Counted from the stretch's first letter, positions 27,895-36,880 are shown. The stretch: 64,000 bases of DNA from Cohnella sp. CFH 77786 (GCF_019400745.1 NZ_WJIB01000001.1:124001-188000); one strand, 5' to 3'. Notes: generated from the sequence alone by a model not told the origin. A program made the numbers and translations.

Positions 27895-29430
27895 ATGTAC
27901 GTCAAAATGATCGGAGCGAGCGTGATCGGCGTCGAAGGCCGGTTGATCGAAGTGGAGGTCGACATCCGCTCTGGATTGCCGCAGGTAAGCGTAGTGGGGC
28001 TCGCCGACACGGCGGTTCGCGAATCCGTGGAGCGAGTGCGGGCGGCGGTCCAGAACGGGGGCTTGAAGTTCCCCATGGACAGGATTACCGTCAATCTGGC
28101 GCCCGCGGACATGCGCAAGGAAGGAAGCTCCTTCGACTTGGCGATCGCGGCCGGCATCTTGTGCGCGAGTGGCCAGCTGCATTCGGATAAGGTGGAGAAC
28201 GCCTTGCTCATCGGGGAATTGGCGCTGAACGGCGACGTCCGCGCCGTCCCGGGGGTTCTGCCGATGACCGAGCGGGCGCGCGAAGCCGGACTGCGGCGGG
28301 TCGTCGTGCCGCTGGCGTCGGTCGCCGAGGCGCGCTTGATCGACGGCATCGAGGTCGAAGGGATCGGCTCGATCCGCGATTGGCTGGACGATGCGCCGCC
28401 GCGGGGCGCCTTAGCGGCGGGTCGGGAGAAGGATCCGCTATTGCGGGACCTGCTCCGCAAAGGGGAAGAGCCCGACCTGGCCGACATCGTCGGCCATGCG
28501 CAGGCTAAACGGGCGCTTATTATCGCGGCGGCCGGTATGCATAACATCCTCTTCATCGGGCCTCCGGGAACGGGGAAAACGATGCTCTGCCGACGCCTGC
28601 CCGGGCTTCTGCCGCCCCTCGACGACGCGGACGCGCTCTCCGTAACCAAGATTTTAAGCGTATGCGGCAAATTGGGGGAACTCCGGACGGGACTGATTCG
28701 CGAACGCCCCTTCCGCTCCCCCCACCACACGATCTCCACGGCCGGGTTGATCGGCGGCGGCACGGTGCCGAAGCCGGGGGAAGTAACGCTCGCGCACCAC
28801 GGGGTGCTGTTTCTCGACGAAATGCCCGAATTTTCGCGGGTGTGCCTGGAATCGCTCCGCCAGCCTCTCGAAGACCGGGAGGTGACGATCGGCAGGGCGC
28901 GCGGCGTGTGCCGGTTTCCCGCCCGATTTATGTTAGCGGCCTCCATGAATCCCTGTCCGTGCGGATTTTTCGGCGGCGACCCGCTCACGGATCGGCCTTG
29001 CACCTGCTCGGAGTCCGCCGTTCTCCGGTACCGGTCGCGCATGTCCGGGCCGCTCGCGGACCGAATCGATCTGCAGGTCGAGCTTCCCCGACAGTCATCG
29101 AGGCCTTCGGCCCATACCTCCGTGCTCAACTCCGAACAGGCGCGGGCCATGGTCTTGGAAGCATATGAGCGGCAACGGTTCCGGTACGCCGGGCGCAGTA
29201 TCTCCTGGAACAGCGAGCTGCAAGGCGCGCTGCTCAAGCAATACGCGGCGCTAACTCCATCCGGGGAAAAACTGCTGGCCAGCGTGTACGACCGGCTTGG
29301 ACTGAGCTTCCGGGCGCACGACCGGATTCTGAAGATGTCGCGGACGATCGCGGACTTGGCCGGACGCGACGCCATCGAGGCCGAAGACGTCGCGGAGGCG
29401 ATCCAGTACCGCTGCTTGGACAAAAGCTGA
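27895..29430 (+). CDS. yifB: YifB/ComM family Mg-chelatase-like AAA ATPase
   Basis: Homologue of ComM, a hexameric helicase that promotes branch migration during integration of transforming DNA. The 511 residues have an N-terminal Lon-protease-like domain (GLPQVSVVGLADTAVRESVE), the AAA core with Walker A GPPGTGKT and Walker B GVLFLDEMPEF, the MNPCPCGFFG cysteine region and the C-terminal helical part. Start at ATG 27895 (GAGGAGGAGGG upstream); the frame is open 46 codons further up without support. The only plus-strand gene in the first 56 kb, with its own promoter. Confidence 0.95.
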   Translation: MYVKMIGASVIGVEGRLIEVEVDIRSGLPQVSVVGLADTAVRESVERVRAAVQNGGLKFPMDRITVNLAPADMRKEGSSFDLAIAAGILCASGQLHSDKVENALLIGELALNGDVRAVPGVLPMTERAREAGLRRVVVPLASVAEARLIDGIEVEGIGSIRDWLDDAPPRGALAAGREKDPLLRDLLRKGEEPDLADIVGHAQAKRALIIAAAGMHNILFIGPPGTGKTMLCRRLPGLLPPLDDADALSVTKILSVCGKLGELRTGLIRERPFRSPHHTISTAGLIGGGTVPKPGEVTLAHHGVLFLDEMPEFSRVCLESLRQPLEDREVTIGRARGVCRFPARFMLAASMNPCPCGFFGGDPLTDRPCTCSESAVLRYRSRMSGPLADRIDLQVELPRQSSRPSAHTSVLNSEQARAMVLEAYERQRFRYAGRSISWNSELQGALLKQYAALTPSGEKLLASVYDRLGLSFRAHDRILKMSRTIADLAGRDAIEAEDVAEAIQYRCLDKS

Positions 29431-29464
29431 GGGAATCTCGCATCTTCGCTTTAGAACGGCGAAA

Positions 29465-29488
29465 CCCCCGGCCAGCGATCACCGGGGG
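29465..29488. terminator. shared hairpin between convergent genes
   Basis: CCCCCGG-N10-CCGGGGG between the ends of the YifB-type gene and the gene at 29511. The T tract is short on either strand (TTT on the minus), so its strength is uncertain. Confidence 0.5.
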
Positions 29489-29510
29489 AATCAGTAATGA
29501 GTAAACCGCG

Positions 29511-30788
29511 TCAAGGGGCCGGCGTTTCGGTCGTGGAGGACGGAGTCGTGCCGGCGGACGTTCCCGAGCTTGATCCGTCAGCTGCGGTTCCGTTCGTCGT
29601 CGTTCCTCCCGACGCCGTCGCGTCCATGGTTGTTCCATTCGTTGTTCCGGAAGAAGCCGCGCCGTCCGTTGTCGATACGCCCGCGGTTGTTCCGTCTGTT
29701 GCTGTGCCTCCCGTTGCCGCCCCGTCTGTTGTCGGATTTCCCGTTGCCGCGCCGTCTCCGGATGCTCCGCCATCCGTCCCGTCAACCGGATCGTTCACGA
29801 TCACGCTGCCCGACTCCGGCTCGTAACCCACGTCCATCCCGAATGCTTCCCCGATGAACCGGAACGGGACGAAAATGCGGTTGTGACGGGTCATCGGCGC
29901 TACCGCCAGCTGGACTTCCTTACCGTTAACCACAGCCGTCGTACTGCCTGCTTTCAGTTCGATCGTGACGCCGTCCCGGGTCACGATGACGGTTCCGTCT
30001 TCCCGATACTCGACTTCGGCCTTCAGCGCGGCGGCAATCGCCCGGAAAGGCACCATGGCCTTGCCTTTATACAAGATCGGTTCCACGTCGGAGGCGACTG
30101 CCTCCCCGTTCACGAAAGCTTGTTTTTCGGATTGCCCCGCTTTCTTCTTCAGCTTGCCGAGTCTCTTGTAGCCGTCCAAATCAGCCGGTTCCTCGGAAAT
30201 CGCGGCTTCCTGCACGGCAACGGCCTTGGCGGGCTTGTCCAGCCGATCGTACACGTCGGCCAACTGCGTCAACCCTTCCGCACCCACCACGTATTTGCCT
30301 TCCTCGTAGCCTTCGCTGATTTCGTCCGCCAACGCTTCGAGTTCCGCGTCATCCGGCGCTACCGATTCCTCCCCGGTTACCTCCGGGGGATTCCCGCTTC
30401 CCGACAGCTCGTCCAACGAATCGATGATGTCCTCCACCCCGTACTTGGAAGCCATGAGATCGGAGATCGTCTTCTCGGCAGGCGTTCCTTTCACGTTCTC
30501 CAGCGCGCGGTACAATCCTTTTTTCCGATCCGGATCCAGCTTGTTCCCGGCGTTTTGGGAATCCCCCGAAGTTGACGAATCGTCCGTCGCTTGCAGCTCG
30601 TCAACCGGCTTGCCTTCGTTGTTGTGCTCCTTGCCGGAATCCGCTCCAGGGACGCTTTGCGCATTTCCATTTCCGTTTCCGTTCCCATTGCCGTTCTTGG
30701 CGAGAGCCGCTCCCGGCAAGATCGCAAGGCTAGCCGCCAATAAGGCTGCCAACACTAGCAGCTTCCTTTTTCTTGCTTTCCGCTCCAT
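29511..30788 (-). CDS. secreted protein with copper-amine-oxidase N-like (stalk) domain
   Basis: Exported protein of 425 residues, function unknown. It has a signal peptide (about 1-30, LLVLAALLAASLAILPGAAL then A-KNG), a GN-repeat linker (NGNGNGNGNGN), a helical region with TPR-like character (about 155-215), then a Cu_amine_oxidN1-like beta domain (about 225-335) with typical MVPFRAIAAALKAEVEY and IFVPFRFIGEAFGMDVGY. The last 85 residues are Gly/Thr/Ser/Ala-rich; no LPXTG motif or SLH domain. A cyclic-di-GMP-type riboswitch with terminator precedes it, suggesting a role in surface or matrix behaviour. The start at 30788 has GAGGAGG upstream. Confidence 0.85.
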   Translation of the reverse strand: MERKARKRKLLVLAALLAASLAILPGAALAKNGNGNGNGNGNAQSVPGADSGKEHNNEGKPVDELQATDDSSTSGDSQNAGNKLDPDRKKGLYRALENVKGTPAEKTISDLMASKYGVEDIIDSLDELSGSGNPPEVTGEESVAPDDAELEALADEISEGYEEGKYVVGAEGLTQLADVYDRLDKPAKAVAVQEAAISEEPADLDGYKRLGKLKKKAGQSEKQAFVNGEAVASDVEPILYKGKAMVPFRAIAAALKAEVEYREDGTVIVTRDGVTIELKAGSTTAVVNGKEVQLAVAPMTRHNRIFVPFRFIGEAFGMDVGYEPESGSVIVNDPVDGTDGGASGDGAATGNPTTDGAATGGTATDGTTAGVSTTDGAASSGTTNGTTMDATASGGTTTNGTAADGSSSGTSAGTTPSSTTETPAP

Positions 30789-30814
30789 GTTCCGTTTCCT
30801 CCTCGGCCCATAAT

Positions 30815-30838
30815 AAAAAAAGACTACGTCGCGTAGTC
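30815..30838 (-). terminator. riboswitch expression-platform terminator
   Basis: GACTACG-CGA-CGTAGTC followed by seven T on the minus strand, between the aptamer and the SD of the downstream gene. A textbook intrinsic terminator in a leader. Confidence 0.9.
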
Positions 30839-30859
30839 CCGGAAAGTCCGTAGATTCGG

Positions 30860-30955
30860 CCCATCCGGCGGCTGGCCGGCGTGGCCCGAGTCCGGGCGGC
30901 AGCCCCTGTAGCTTTGCGTCCCCGACTTTCGGCGGGTTTGCCCTGTCCGGCGGTA
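30860..30955 (-). promoter_or_regulatory. cyclic-di-GMP-I (GEMM-I) riboswitch aptamer
   Basis: The minus strand holds the two conserved core words of the class, ACAGGGCAAACC (30935-30946) and GACGCAAAGC (30911-30920), with a GAAA-capped stem between them as in Vc2. Then come CUACAGGG, a GCCCG-GAC-CGGGC stem, and the 3' receptor-side GCCGGCCAGCCGCCGG with flanking pairing that closes the structure. It lies 6 bases after an extended -10 promoter and is followed by a terminator at 30815, so it should control transcription of the exported protein. Ligand could be c-di-GMP or cGAMP; ON or OFF sense is not decided. Confidence 0.88.
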
Positions 30956-30960
30956 ATCCG

Positions 30961-30969
30961 ATTATACCA
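30961..30969 (-). promoter_or_regulatory. extended -10 promoter of the riboswitch transcript
   Basis: Minus-strand TGGTATAAT: consensus TATAAT with an upstream TGn. No clear -35. It lies in the 50 bases after the yraN stop, so the leader has its own start. Confidence 0.7.
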
Positions 30970-31021
30970 TCTATGAATGCGAGGATGCGGCAAAATTCGA
31001 CATTTTTCGAAAATCCGTGAC

Positions 31022-31399
31022 CTAGAACGCCCCCGGAATGTGCTTCAGCTCCCGCACCGAGCCGTCCGCTCCGAACGTGACGGCGACGACGTCGAACCGG
31101 ACGGAGCTGCCGTAGGAGCCCGTCATTTTCAGATAGACCTCGGCCGTTTCGCGGACTTGCCGGCATTTGAGCGGCGTGACGGCTTCGACCGCCGTGCCGA
31201 AGCGCGACGGTGACGTTCGCGAACGGACCTCGACGAATACGAGGACGGAGCCGTCCCAGGCAATCAAGTCCAGTTCGCCGGTCCGGCACCGCCAATTGCG
31301 GGCTTCGATCTCGTAGCTCCGGCCTTGCAGGTAAACGGCCGCAGCCTCTTCGGCCGCTCGGCCCGTCTCCGAACGGTTAAGCCGGTTGCGAGAGCTCAT
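31022..31399 (-). CDS. yraN: UPF0102 family protein YraN (endonuclease-like)
   Basis: A 125-residue protein of the YraN family, which has a PD-(D/E)xK nuclease-like fold; its role is not established, although some homologues are tied to DNA uptake or repair loci. The signature GELDLIAWDGSVLVFVEVRS (about 41-60) contains the expected acidic and basic residues. It lies 23 bases after ylqH, at the distal end of the rnhB-ylqG-ylqH run. Confidence 0.92.
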   Translation of the reverse strand: MSSRNRLNRSETGRAAEEAAAVYLQGRSYEIEARNWRCRTGELDLIAWDGSVLVFVEVRSRTSPSRFGTAVEAVTPLKCRQVRETAEVYLKMTGSYGSSVRFDVVAVTFGADGSVRELKHIPGAF

Positions 31400-31422
31400 C
31401 TTCCACGCTCCTTCGGATGATC

Positions 31423-31734
31423 TTACCTGCGCAAGCCGTTCTGCCCCGCCGTCCGGTCGGAACGGTAGACGAAGCTCAGGATTTCCGCCACGAGCTTGTA
31501 TAGCTCCGGCGGGATTTCCTGTTCCAGATCCAGCTTGGACAGCACTTCGACCAAAGAAGGATCTTCCTGCACGGGAACCCCGTGCTCCCTTGCTTTACTT
31601 AATATCTCTTCCGCGAGCGCTCCCTGCCCCTTGGCGACCACGACCGGCGCGGAATGGCGTTCAGGTTCGTATTTGAGCGCAACGGCTTTCTTGGGCATCG
31701 TCCGGGAGGAAGGCTGCTTGGCGTTCGGCGTCAT
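31423..31734 (-). CDS. ylqH: FlhB C-terminal domain-like protein YlqH
   Basis: Small cytoplasmic relative of the FlhB/EscU export-switch domain. The 103 residues have AVALKYEPERHSAPVVVAKG, the usual FlhB-like strand, and IPPELYKLVAEILSFVYR; the NPTH autocleavage site and membrane part of FlhB are absent. The start ATG overlaps the ylqG stop (ATGA). The pairing with the FliK-like ylqG next to rnhB is conserved in Bacilli, far from the fla operon; function unknown. Confidence 0.88.
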   Translation of the reverse strand: MTPNAKQPSSRTMPKKAVALKYEPERHSAPVVVAKGQGALAEEILSKAREHGVPVQEDPSLVEVLSKLDLEQEIPPELYKLVAEILSFVYRSDRTAGQNGLRR

Positions 31735-33593
31735 ACGCGGAAGTCCACCCCTTTGTAAGGCTTGGCGGCGAAGGCGGCAGCCGCGGCGCCTTCCGGTTTG
31801 TCTCTGCGTTCCGACGAATCCGGAGCCGACGGTTCTCTCAGCTGCGGCAGCGGCTGCGCCGTCATGGACAGCAATTGGAATCCGGCATCCCGCAGGGCGA
31901 TGCCGACCTCGTCCTTCGCATGCTCCACAAGCTCGGCCATTCCGGGATAATCGTTCATCAGCTTGACCGAGACGATCCGGTCCACCACCTGAACGTCCAC
32001 GACCGTATCCCCGAGGTGGCGCATCCGCAGGTCGAACAACAGTCGGCAATTGTCCGTGTCCCATTCTCCTTTGCGGCCGCGGCGGGTCTGCACGTGGATG
32101 GTCGCGGTCGTATTCCCGTCTTGCCCCTTCATCGGTAGGAAGAGCGTCATCATGCTGTAAGGATTCGCCGGCTGCCGTTCCGAAGAGAGAAGGAGCTGCT
32201 GGCCCGTGATTTGGTTCACCAGCGACTGCGCCGCGTCGCGCAGGGCGGGAGGCGCCTCCTCGTGCGACGCCAAGGTGAGCAAAGCGCTTTTGAGCGTCTC
32301 CGCGGAACTCCGGGGATTATCCGCCGCGGGACGCTCGTCGCCTGACGGAAGCGTTCCTGACGCCATAGCCGACAGATCCGCCTGCAGCCGGAAATCCGCC
32401 GCGTTCTGCAGCCGATGTTCGTGACCGGTTCCCAGCCACTGCAGGAAACGCCCGATCCAACCCGATTCGTCGCGGGAAGTCGCCCCTCTTGGTGCGGCGG
32501 AAGGCTCCCTCGCCATGACTTCCTTCGCATTCGGCTGGATGTTCCCGGAATCCGAAATGCCGTTATGTCGCAGCGGCGAGCGGACGATCGTCTCCTCCGG
32601 ATCCGTCGTCGTCGGACGTCCCGAAGCGGACGGAAATGCATGGGGGTCGGGGGCCGCAGACGAGGACACGCTTTGCGCGGCGGAAGCGGGTGCCGGCTGT
32701 CCCAAGAGGCCGGATCCTCCGGGAGCGGCGGCTCCTGAAGGGATCGACGGGACTTGGCGGGACGCCGACTGCCCGTGCGATTCCGCCTCAACCTTTTGCG
32801 CGGGTTCCCCGGCGCTGCCGTCGATTGGCATACCCGGCGTTCGGGTAATGCCCGAACTGGCGGGTTCTCTCGAGCCGGTTCGGGAACCTCCGCCCAGCAG
32901 CTGGTTCTCCCCTTGGGCCAGCAGCTTCTCCCCTTCCGCAAGCAACGTCTGCAATCTCCCTGCCAAATCCGACACCGGAGAAGATTTAGCCCCATCCGTA
33001 CCCGTCCATTCCCGTAGCGCGGAGGCGAACCCGGCTAATTCCGCGTGCAGCGGCTGGCCGAACAACGTTTGGCGCAAGGCGGAGATCGTCTCTTCCGAAG
33101 ATGTCAATCCTCTCCGGAAAGCCACATCGGCCGCGGCCATCCAACTTGCCGGATCCGCTGCCGCGGGTTTGAGGGAAGCCGCATTCAGGAAGTAAGCGCC
33201 CGTATCCCTGTTGATCGCGTAACCGTCTCTCTTCAACCCGCGCAGCAGCTCGTAAGCCCACTTCTGATCCGGCAGGCCGAACGATTTCAGCACGTTTTTC
33301 AACCCGTCGTCGGGTATCGCTTCGGAGGGCTCGGCGAGCGGCTTCAGCAAAACCGTACCTCCGGAACCGCCGGGCTGAACTTGAAGCAGCGTTCCCCGGC
33401 CGACCTGCAATTCGGTTTCGAGCTTGGCCCGGACGGCGACGCCGTTAATGTTCATCAGCGCTTCCCCGTTATCCAGCATCTCCATCAGCACGCCGCGGAC
33501 GATCTGGCCGATCCGCAGCTCAAGCGCCTTCGCGTCCGCCGGCACCGTTTCCCCCAGCATGGCCCGAAGCATCGGACCGATGTTCATGCCCAA
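31731..33593 (-). CDS. ylqG: FliK-like protein YlqG
   Basis: Long protein of 620 residues of the YlqG type, function unknown. The N-terminal part (1-130) is ordered (ALELRIGQIVRGVLMEMLDN). The middle (about 220-400) is Ser/Pro/Ala/Gly-rich and unordered. The C-terminal part (about 470-590, MTLFLPMKGQDGNTTATIHV, LRMRHLGDTVVDVQV) resembles the FliK hook domain. Start is probably TTG (33593) with GGAGG eight bases upstream; ATG two codons later is an alternative. Co-translated with ylqH. Confidence 0.82.
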   Translation of the reverse strand: MGMNIGPMLRAMLGETVPADAKALELRIGQIVRGVLMEMLDNGEALMNINGVAVRAKLETELQVGRGTLLQVQPGGSGGTVLLKPLAEPSEAIPDDGLKNVLKSFGLPDQKWAYELLRGLKRDGYAINRDTGAYFLNAASLKPAAADPASWMAAADVAFRRGLTSSEETISALRQTLFGQPLHAELAGFASALREWTGTDGAKSSPVSDLAGRLQTLLAEGEKLLAQGENQLLGGGSRTGSREPASSGITRTPGMPIDGSAGEPAQKVEAESHGQSASRQVPSIPSGAAAPGGSGLLGQPAPASAAQSVSSSAAPDPHAFPSASGRPTTTDPEETIVRSPLRHNGISDSGNIQPNAKEVMAREPSAAPRGATSRDESGWIGRFLQWLGTGHEHRLQNAADFRLQADLSAMASGTLPSGDERPAADNPRSSAETLKSALLTLASHEEAPPALRDAAQSLVNQITGQQLLLSSERQPANPYSMMTLFLPMKGQDGNTTATIHVQTRRGRKGEWDTDNCRLLFDLRMRHLGDTVVDVQVVDRIVSVKLMNDYPGMAELVEHAKDEVGIALRDAGFQLLSMTAQPLPQLREPSAPDSSERRDKPEGAAAAAFAAKPYKGVDFRV

Positions 33594-33672
33594 GCCGCAA
33601 CCCTCCTATCCGATCCGTACCGAAATCTTCTACTCTATGTATCGGTATTCCGTCTTCCGTCCGTGAATGGCT

Positions 33673-34302
33673 TCAAAACAATTCCTGCTGCACGGCGAAC
33701 AGGTTGCCCAGGAAGCTCTGCCGGTGCATCGGCGTCGGTCCCATCCGAAGCAGCGCTTCCCGGTGCTCCTTCGTGGCGTAGCCCTTATGGCCGGCGATCC
33801 CGTACCCGGGATACAGCGCGTCCCAGACCTCGGTGCAGAGGCGGTCGCGCGTCACTTTGGCGACGATGGACGCCGCGCCGATCGATTGGCTTAAGAAATC
33901 TCCCTTTACGATCGGCGTCTGGGGCAAGTCCAAATCGACCGTTTCGGCGTCGATGAGCAAATGCTCGGGCGCCGGGCGAAGTCCGAGCACGGCCTGCTTC
34001 ATGGCCAGCCGCGCCGCTTGCCGGATGTTGATCCGATCGATGACGGAAGCCTCCACGCGGGAGACGGACCAAGCGACCGCTTCCCTCGTGATTTCTTCGT
34101 AGAGCCGCTCCCTTTTTTTCTCGCTGATCTGCTTGGAATCGTTGATTTCCTCCAGCACCAGCCCGCGGGGGAGGATGACGGCAGCCGCGACGACGTCCCC
34201 GAACAGGCATCCCCGGCCCACTTCGTCAATCCCGGCTACCGCCGTCATCCCTTGCGCCCACAGCGCGGCTTCGAATTGCAATCGATCGATCGTTTCTTCC
34301 AT
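33673..34302 (-). CDS. rnhB: ribonuclease HII
   Basis: Cleaves RNA in RNA-DNA hybrids and removes misincorporated ribonucleotides. The motif GIDEVGRGCLFGDVVAAAV gives the first Asp-Glu pair, LIDAETVDL the next Asp and SIGAASIVAKVTRDRL the last Asp, so the DEDD site is complete. I start at ATG 34302; TTG three codons earlier has no better SD. 209 residues. It lies 79 bases before ylqG. Confidence 0.95.
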   Translation of the reverse strand: MEETIDRLQFEAALWAQGMTAVAGIDEVGRGCLFGDVVAAAVILPRGLVLEEINDSKQISEKKRERLYEEITREAVAWSVSRVEASVIDRINIRQAARLAMKQAVLGLRPAPEHLLIDAETVDLDLPQTPIVKGDFLSQSIGAASIVAKVTRDRLCTEVWDALYPGYGIAGHKGYATKEHREALLRMGPTPMHRQSFLGNLFAVQQELF

Positions 34303-34369
34303 AACGGCCAACGCCCTTTCGTTATCGGTTACTCCATTGTCGGTTATGTCGACTCGGATGCCAAGTTCT

Positions 34370-35056
34370 TTATCCCGAATTTCCGGTTCGATGAACGAAT
34401 TTTAATGCTTCCCGTTCGCTCAGCGGCGAGAGCCCGGCTTCAACTACGTAACTTACTACCGCATCGGGATCGGTCTTCGACAATTCCCGAAGCGCCCATC
34501 CGATGGCTTTGCGGATGAAAAACTCCTTCGACTCCTTGCACTGCTCGATCAACCGGAACAGGAGCCCGGCGTCCGTCTTCGACTTGTAGCCTAACTGGAA
34601 CAGCAGCGCCGTGCGCTGCAGCCACAATTCGCCCGAATCCATCCATTTGTTGGTATAGGCCGAAATCAGTTCCGGATGCCTCGCGAACAAGCGGCCCACG
34701 GAATGTCCGGCGAGCAGGTCGACGGTGTCCCACCAAGGCCGGGTCAAGATCAATTCCTCCAGCAGGCCGATATCGTTTGCCGTAAGCGACTTATCCATCC
34801 TGTCCAAAATTGCCATGGCCGTGTATTGGAATTCCCGTTCCGGCAGCGCCCACAATTCCTGGACGACGGTCCGGAATTCCTCTCGAGTCGGCAACCCTCG
34901 GCTTTTCCAATATTCGCGCGTGAGTGCCGTCCGAACCGGCGTCTTCAGGCCGAGAAACGGAAAATGGTTTTTCATGTACGCGGCCATCGGGACTGCCTCG
35001 TTATCGTTCCGGTGCGCCCGGAGAAATTCGGCAAACGAATCGGTATATTCCGTCAA
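34370..35056 (-). CDS. AlkD-like DNA alkylation repair protein
   Basis: HEAT-repeat DNA glycosylase family (PF08713 type) that removes alkylated bases. The 228 residues show the family pattern LGLKTPVRTALTREYW, WWDTVDLLAGHSVGRLF (with the D of the WWDTVD motif thought to be catalytic in AlkD), and KEFFIRKAIGWALRELSKTD. Start is TTG with GGAGG nine bases upstream. Its place between rbgA and rnhB is not the B. subtilis order, so it is an insertion in this lineage. Confidence 0.9.
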   Translation of the reverse strand: MTEYTDSFAEFLRAHRNDNEAVPMAAYMKNHFPFLGLKTPVRTALTREYWKSRGLPTREEFRTVVQELWALPEREFQYTAMAILDRMDKSLTANDIGLLEELILTRPWWDTVDLLAGHSVGRLFARHPELISAYTNKWMDSGELWLQRTALLFQLGYKSKTDAGLLFRLIEQCKESKEFFIRKAIGWALRELSKTDPDAVVSYVVEAGLSPLSEREALKFVHRTGNSG

Positions 35057-35090
35057 GGGAAAACGCCTCCAGTTCCAGTGAAATGAAAGA

Positions 35091-35108
35091 AGAGGCTTTG
35101 CAGCCTCT
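35091..35108 (-). terminator. hairpin between rbgA and the AlkD-like gene
   Basis: AGAGGCT-TGCA-AGCCTCT on the minus strand followed by TCTTTCATTTC. A weak intrinsic terminator candidate in a 108-base spacer. Confidence 0.45.
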
Positions 35109-35164
35109 CGAATCGGTTGACGTTCAAGGTGGAGTGAAGGAACTTTTGTTCGTGCGTCCGCAGA

Positions 35165-36055
35165 TCACGACTCCATTCGGAATGTTTCCTGTCCGTTCGG
35201 AGCTTCGAGCGTGATCCTCCCGAGCTTGCCGGAGCGCAAATCGCGCAGCACGACGCCCGCCGCTTTCTCGTAGTCGACATGGCCCCCGCCGGCCAAGCAC
35301 CCGCGCCGCTTGCCGATCGCTTCCAGCACCTCGGCGGCGGCCTGCAGATTGGGCAGCTCGGCCGGAAGCTCCTGCAATCCGTAGCGCTCTTTGAGCACTT
35401 CGCCATATACCGGCGCCAATGTCTGCAACACGAAGCAGGCCACCTCGTCGACGTGGAGCACCTCTTCCTTGATCGCGCCGGTCGCGGCCAGCAGATTGCC
35501 CGCCACCGGGTCCTCGAACTTCGGCCACAGAATCCCGGGCGTATCGAGAAGCTCGAGCTCGGAGCCCGACCGGATCCATTGCTGGCCCTTGGTGACGCCC
35601 GGCCGGTCGCCCGTCGCCGCGACGTTCCGTCCGGCCAGCCGGTTGATCAGCGTCGACTTCCCAACGTTGGGGATGCCTACGATCAAGGCACGGGCCGGAC
35701 GCGGTTTCATGCCTTTGGCGACTTGCCGCTCGATTTTCTCGCGCAGCAGCTCCCGTGCCTTCGCCGGAATCTCCTTCACTCCGCTGCCGCTGCTCGCGTC
35801 AATGGCCAGCGCCTCGTGGCCGAGCGCGCGGAAGTAAGCAGTCCACACCGCGGTCAGGGCCGGATCCGCCAGATCGGCCTTGTTCAGCAGCACGAGCCGC
35901 GGTTTCGAACCGATTATCTCGTCGATCATCGGATTGCGGCTGGATTGAGGGATCCGCGCGTCGATCAGCTCAAGCACGACGTCGATCAGCTTAAGCTTTT
36001 CTTCGATTTGGCGTTTGGCCCGGGTCATATGCCCGGGGAACCATTGGATCGTCAT
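35165..36055 (-). CDS. rbgA: ribosome biogenesis GTPase RbgA (YlqF)
   Basis: Circularly permuted GTPase needed for late 50S assembly. Motif order is G4 NKAD (58-61), G1 GIPNVGKS (127-134), then G3 DTPG, as expected for the permuted family. It starts [16 protein letters not shown] and has the C-terminal helical ANTAR-like RNA-binding part ([20 protein letters not shown]). 296 residues, normal length. It follows lepB by 31 bases. Confidence 0.97.
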   Translation of the reverse strand: MTIQWFPGHMTRAKRQIEEKLKLIDVVLELIDARIPQSSRNPMIDEIIGSKPRLVLLNKADLADPALTAVWTAYFRALGHEALAIDASSGSGVKEIPAKARELLREKIERQVAKGMKPRPARALIVGIPNVGKSTLINRLAGRNVAATGDRPGVTKGQQWIRSGSELELLDTPGILWPKFEDPVAGNLLAATGAIKEEVLHVDEVACFVLQTLAPVYGEVLKERYGLQELPAELPNLQAAAEVLEAIGKRRGCLAGGGHVDYEKAAGVVLRDLRSGKLGRITLEAPNGQETFRMES

Positions 36056-36086
36056 GGTGAGTTCCCTTCTTTAGCGCAGAACCTCA

Positions 36087-36821
36087 TTAATGCGTGATGA
36101 AATGGAAATCTGCCAGCGGCCAGTACACCAGGTCCGCGCGTCCGACGACCCGGTCCATCGGGATATAGCCGATCATGCGGCTGTCCTCGCTGTTGGACCG
36201 GTTGTCCCCCATGACGAACAGGGTGCCTTCCGGCACTTTGCCGTCGGGGTATCGGTTGTTCGGAAAGTTGCTCCACTCCATATCGTTCGGATTGTAGAGG
36301 CCTCCGGACGCATGCGCCTTCTCGTAGGCTTCCTTCAAATAAGGTTCGTCAATCGGCTTTCCGTTAATCGTGATGGTGTCCCCTTCGACCTTGACCGTAT
36401 CTCCCGGAACCGCGATGACCCGCTTGATGAAATCCCGGCCCTCTTCCGGCACGTGGAATACGATGACTTCTCCGCGTTTCGGCTGGCGGATGTCGTAGAT
36501 GATTTTATTGACGATGATCCGTTCCCGGTCGTGAAAATTCGGCTGCATGGAAGGACCGTCCACGATAAACGGGCTGACCAGGAACCACCGGATCACGAAC
36601 ACGAGAAGGCCGGCAACGGCCAATGCCTTGATCCATTCCACCAGCTCGCCGGCCGCCTTCGATGGCGGTTCGGGCTTGTCCGGATTTCCTCCGTTTTCGG
36701 AAGTGCCTCCGCCGTGCGGCTCGCGTTCCCCGTTCTCCGCTCGGACACCGGAAGCCGGTATTGCGGCCCTGCCGTTCTCCGATTCCGTTCCGACGATGTC
36801 GGGATTCCGCCGTTCTTCCAT
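36087..36821 (-). CDS. lepB: signal peptidase I with N-terminal extension
   Basis: Membrane serine protease that cleaves signal peptides. Catalytic Ser91 (DGPSMQP) and Lys133 (RDFIKRVIA) are present, as are GDNRSNSEDSR and GRADLVYWP. One membrane anchor lies at about 64-84. The 244 residues include a polar N-terminal extension of about 57 residues, rich in Glu/Gly/Asn/Pro, absent from B. subtilis SipS (about 184 residues). A terminator separates it from rplS; TACAAT at 36864-36869 may be its -10 box. Confidence 0.95.
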   Translation of the reverse strand: MEERRNPDIVGTESENGRAAIPASGVRAENGEREPHGGGTSENGGNPDKPEPPSKAAGELVEWIKALAVAGLLVFVIRWFLVSPFIVDGPSMQPNFHDRERIIVNKIIYDIRQPKRGEVIVFHVPEEGRDFIKRVIAVPGDTVKVEGDTITINGKPIDEPYLKEAYEKAHASGGLYNPNDMEWSNFPNNRYPDGKVPEGTLFVMGDNRSNSEDSRMIGYIPMDRVVGRADLVYWPLADFHFITH

Positions 36822-36880
36822 TTTCGATCGCCTCTATTCTTGCTCCGTCCGTCAAGGATGGGAATTGTATGTAAGGTAAA

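Noticed and set aside
30789-31295. N-terminal extension of the stalk-domain protein to 31295
   Set aside because: It would translate the riboswitch, terminator and part of yraN antisense frame. The start at 30788 has a good SD followed by a signal peptide.
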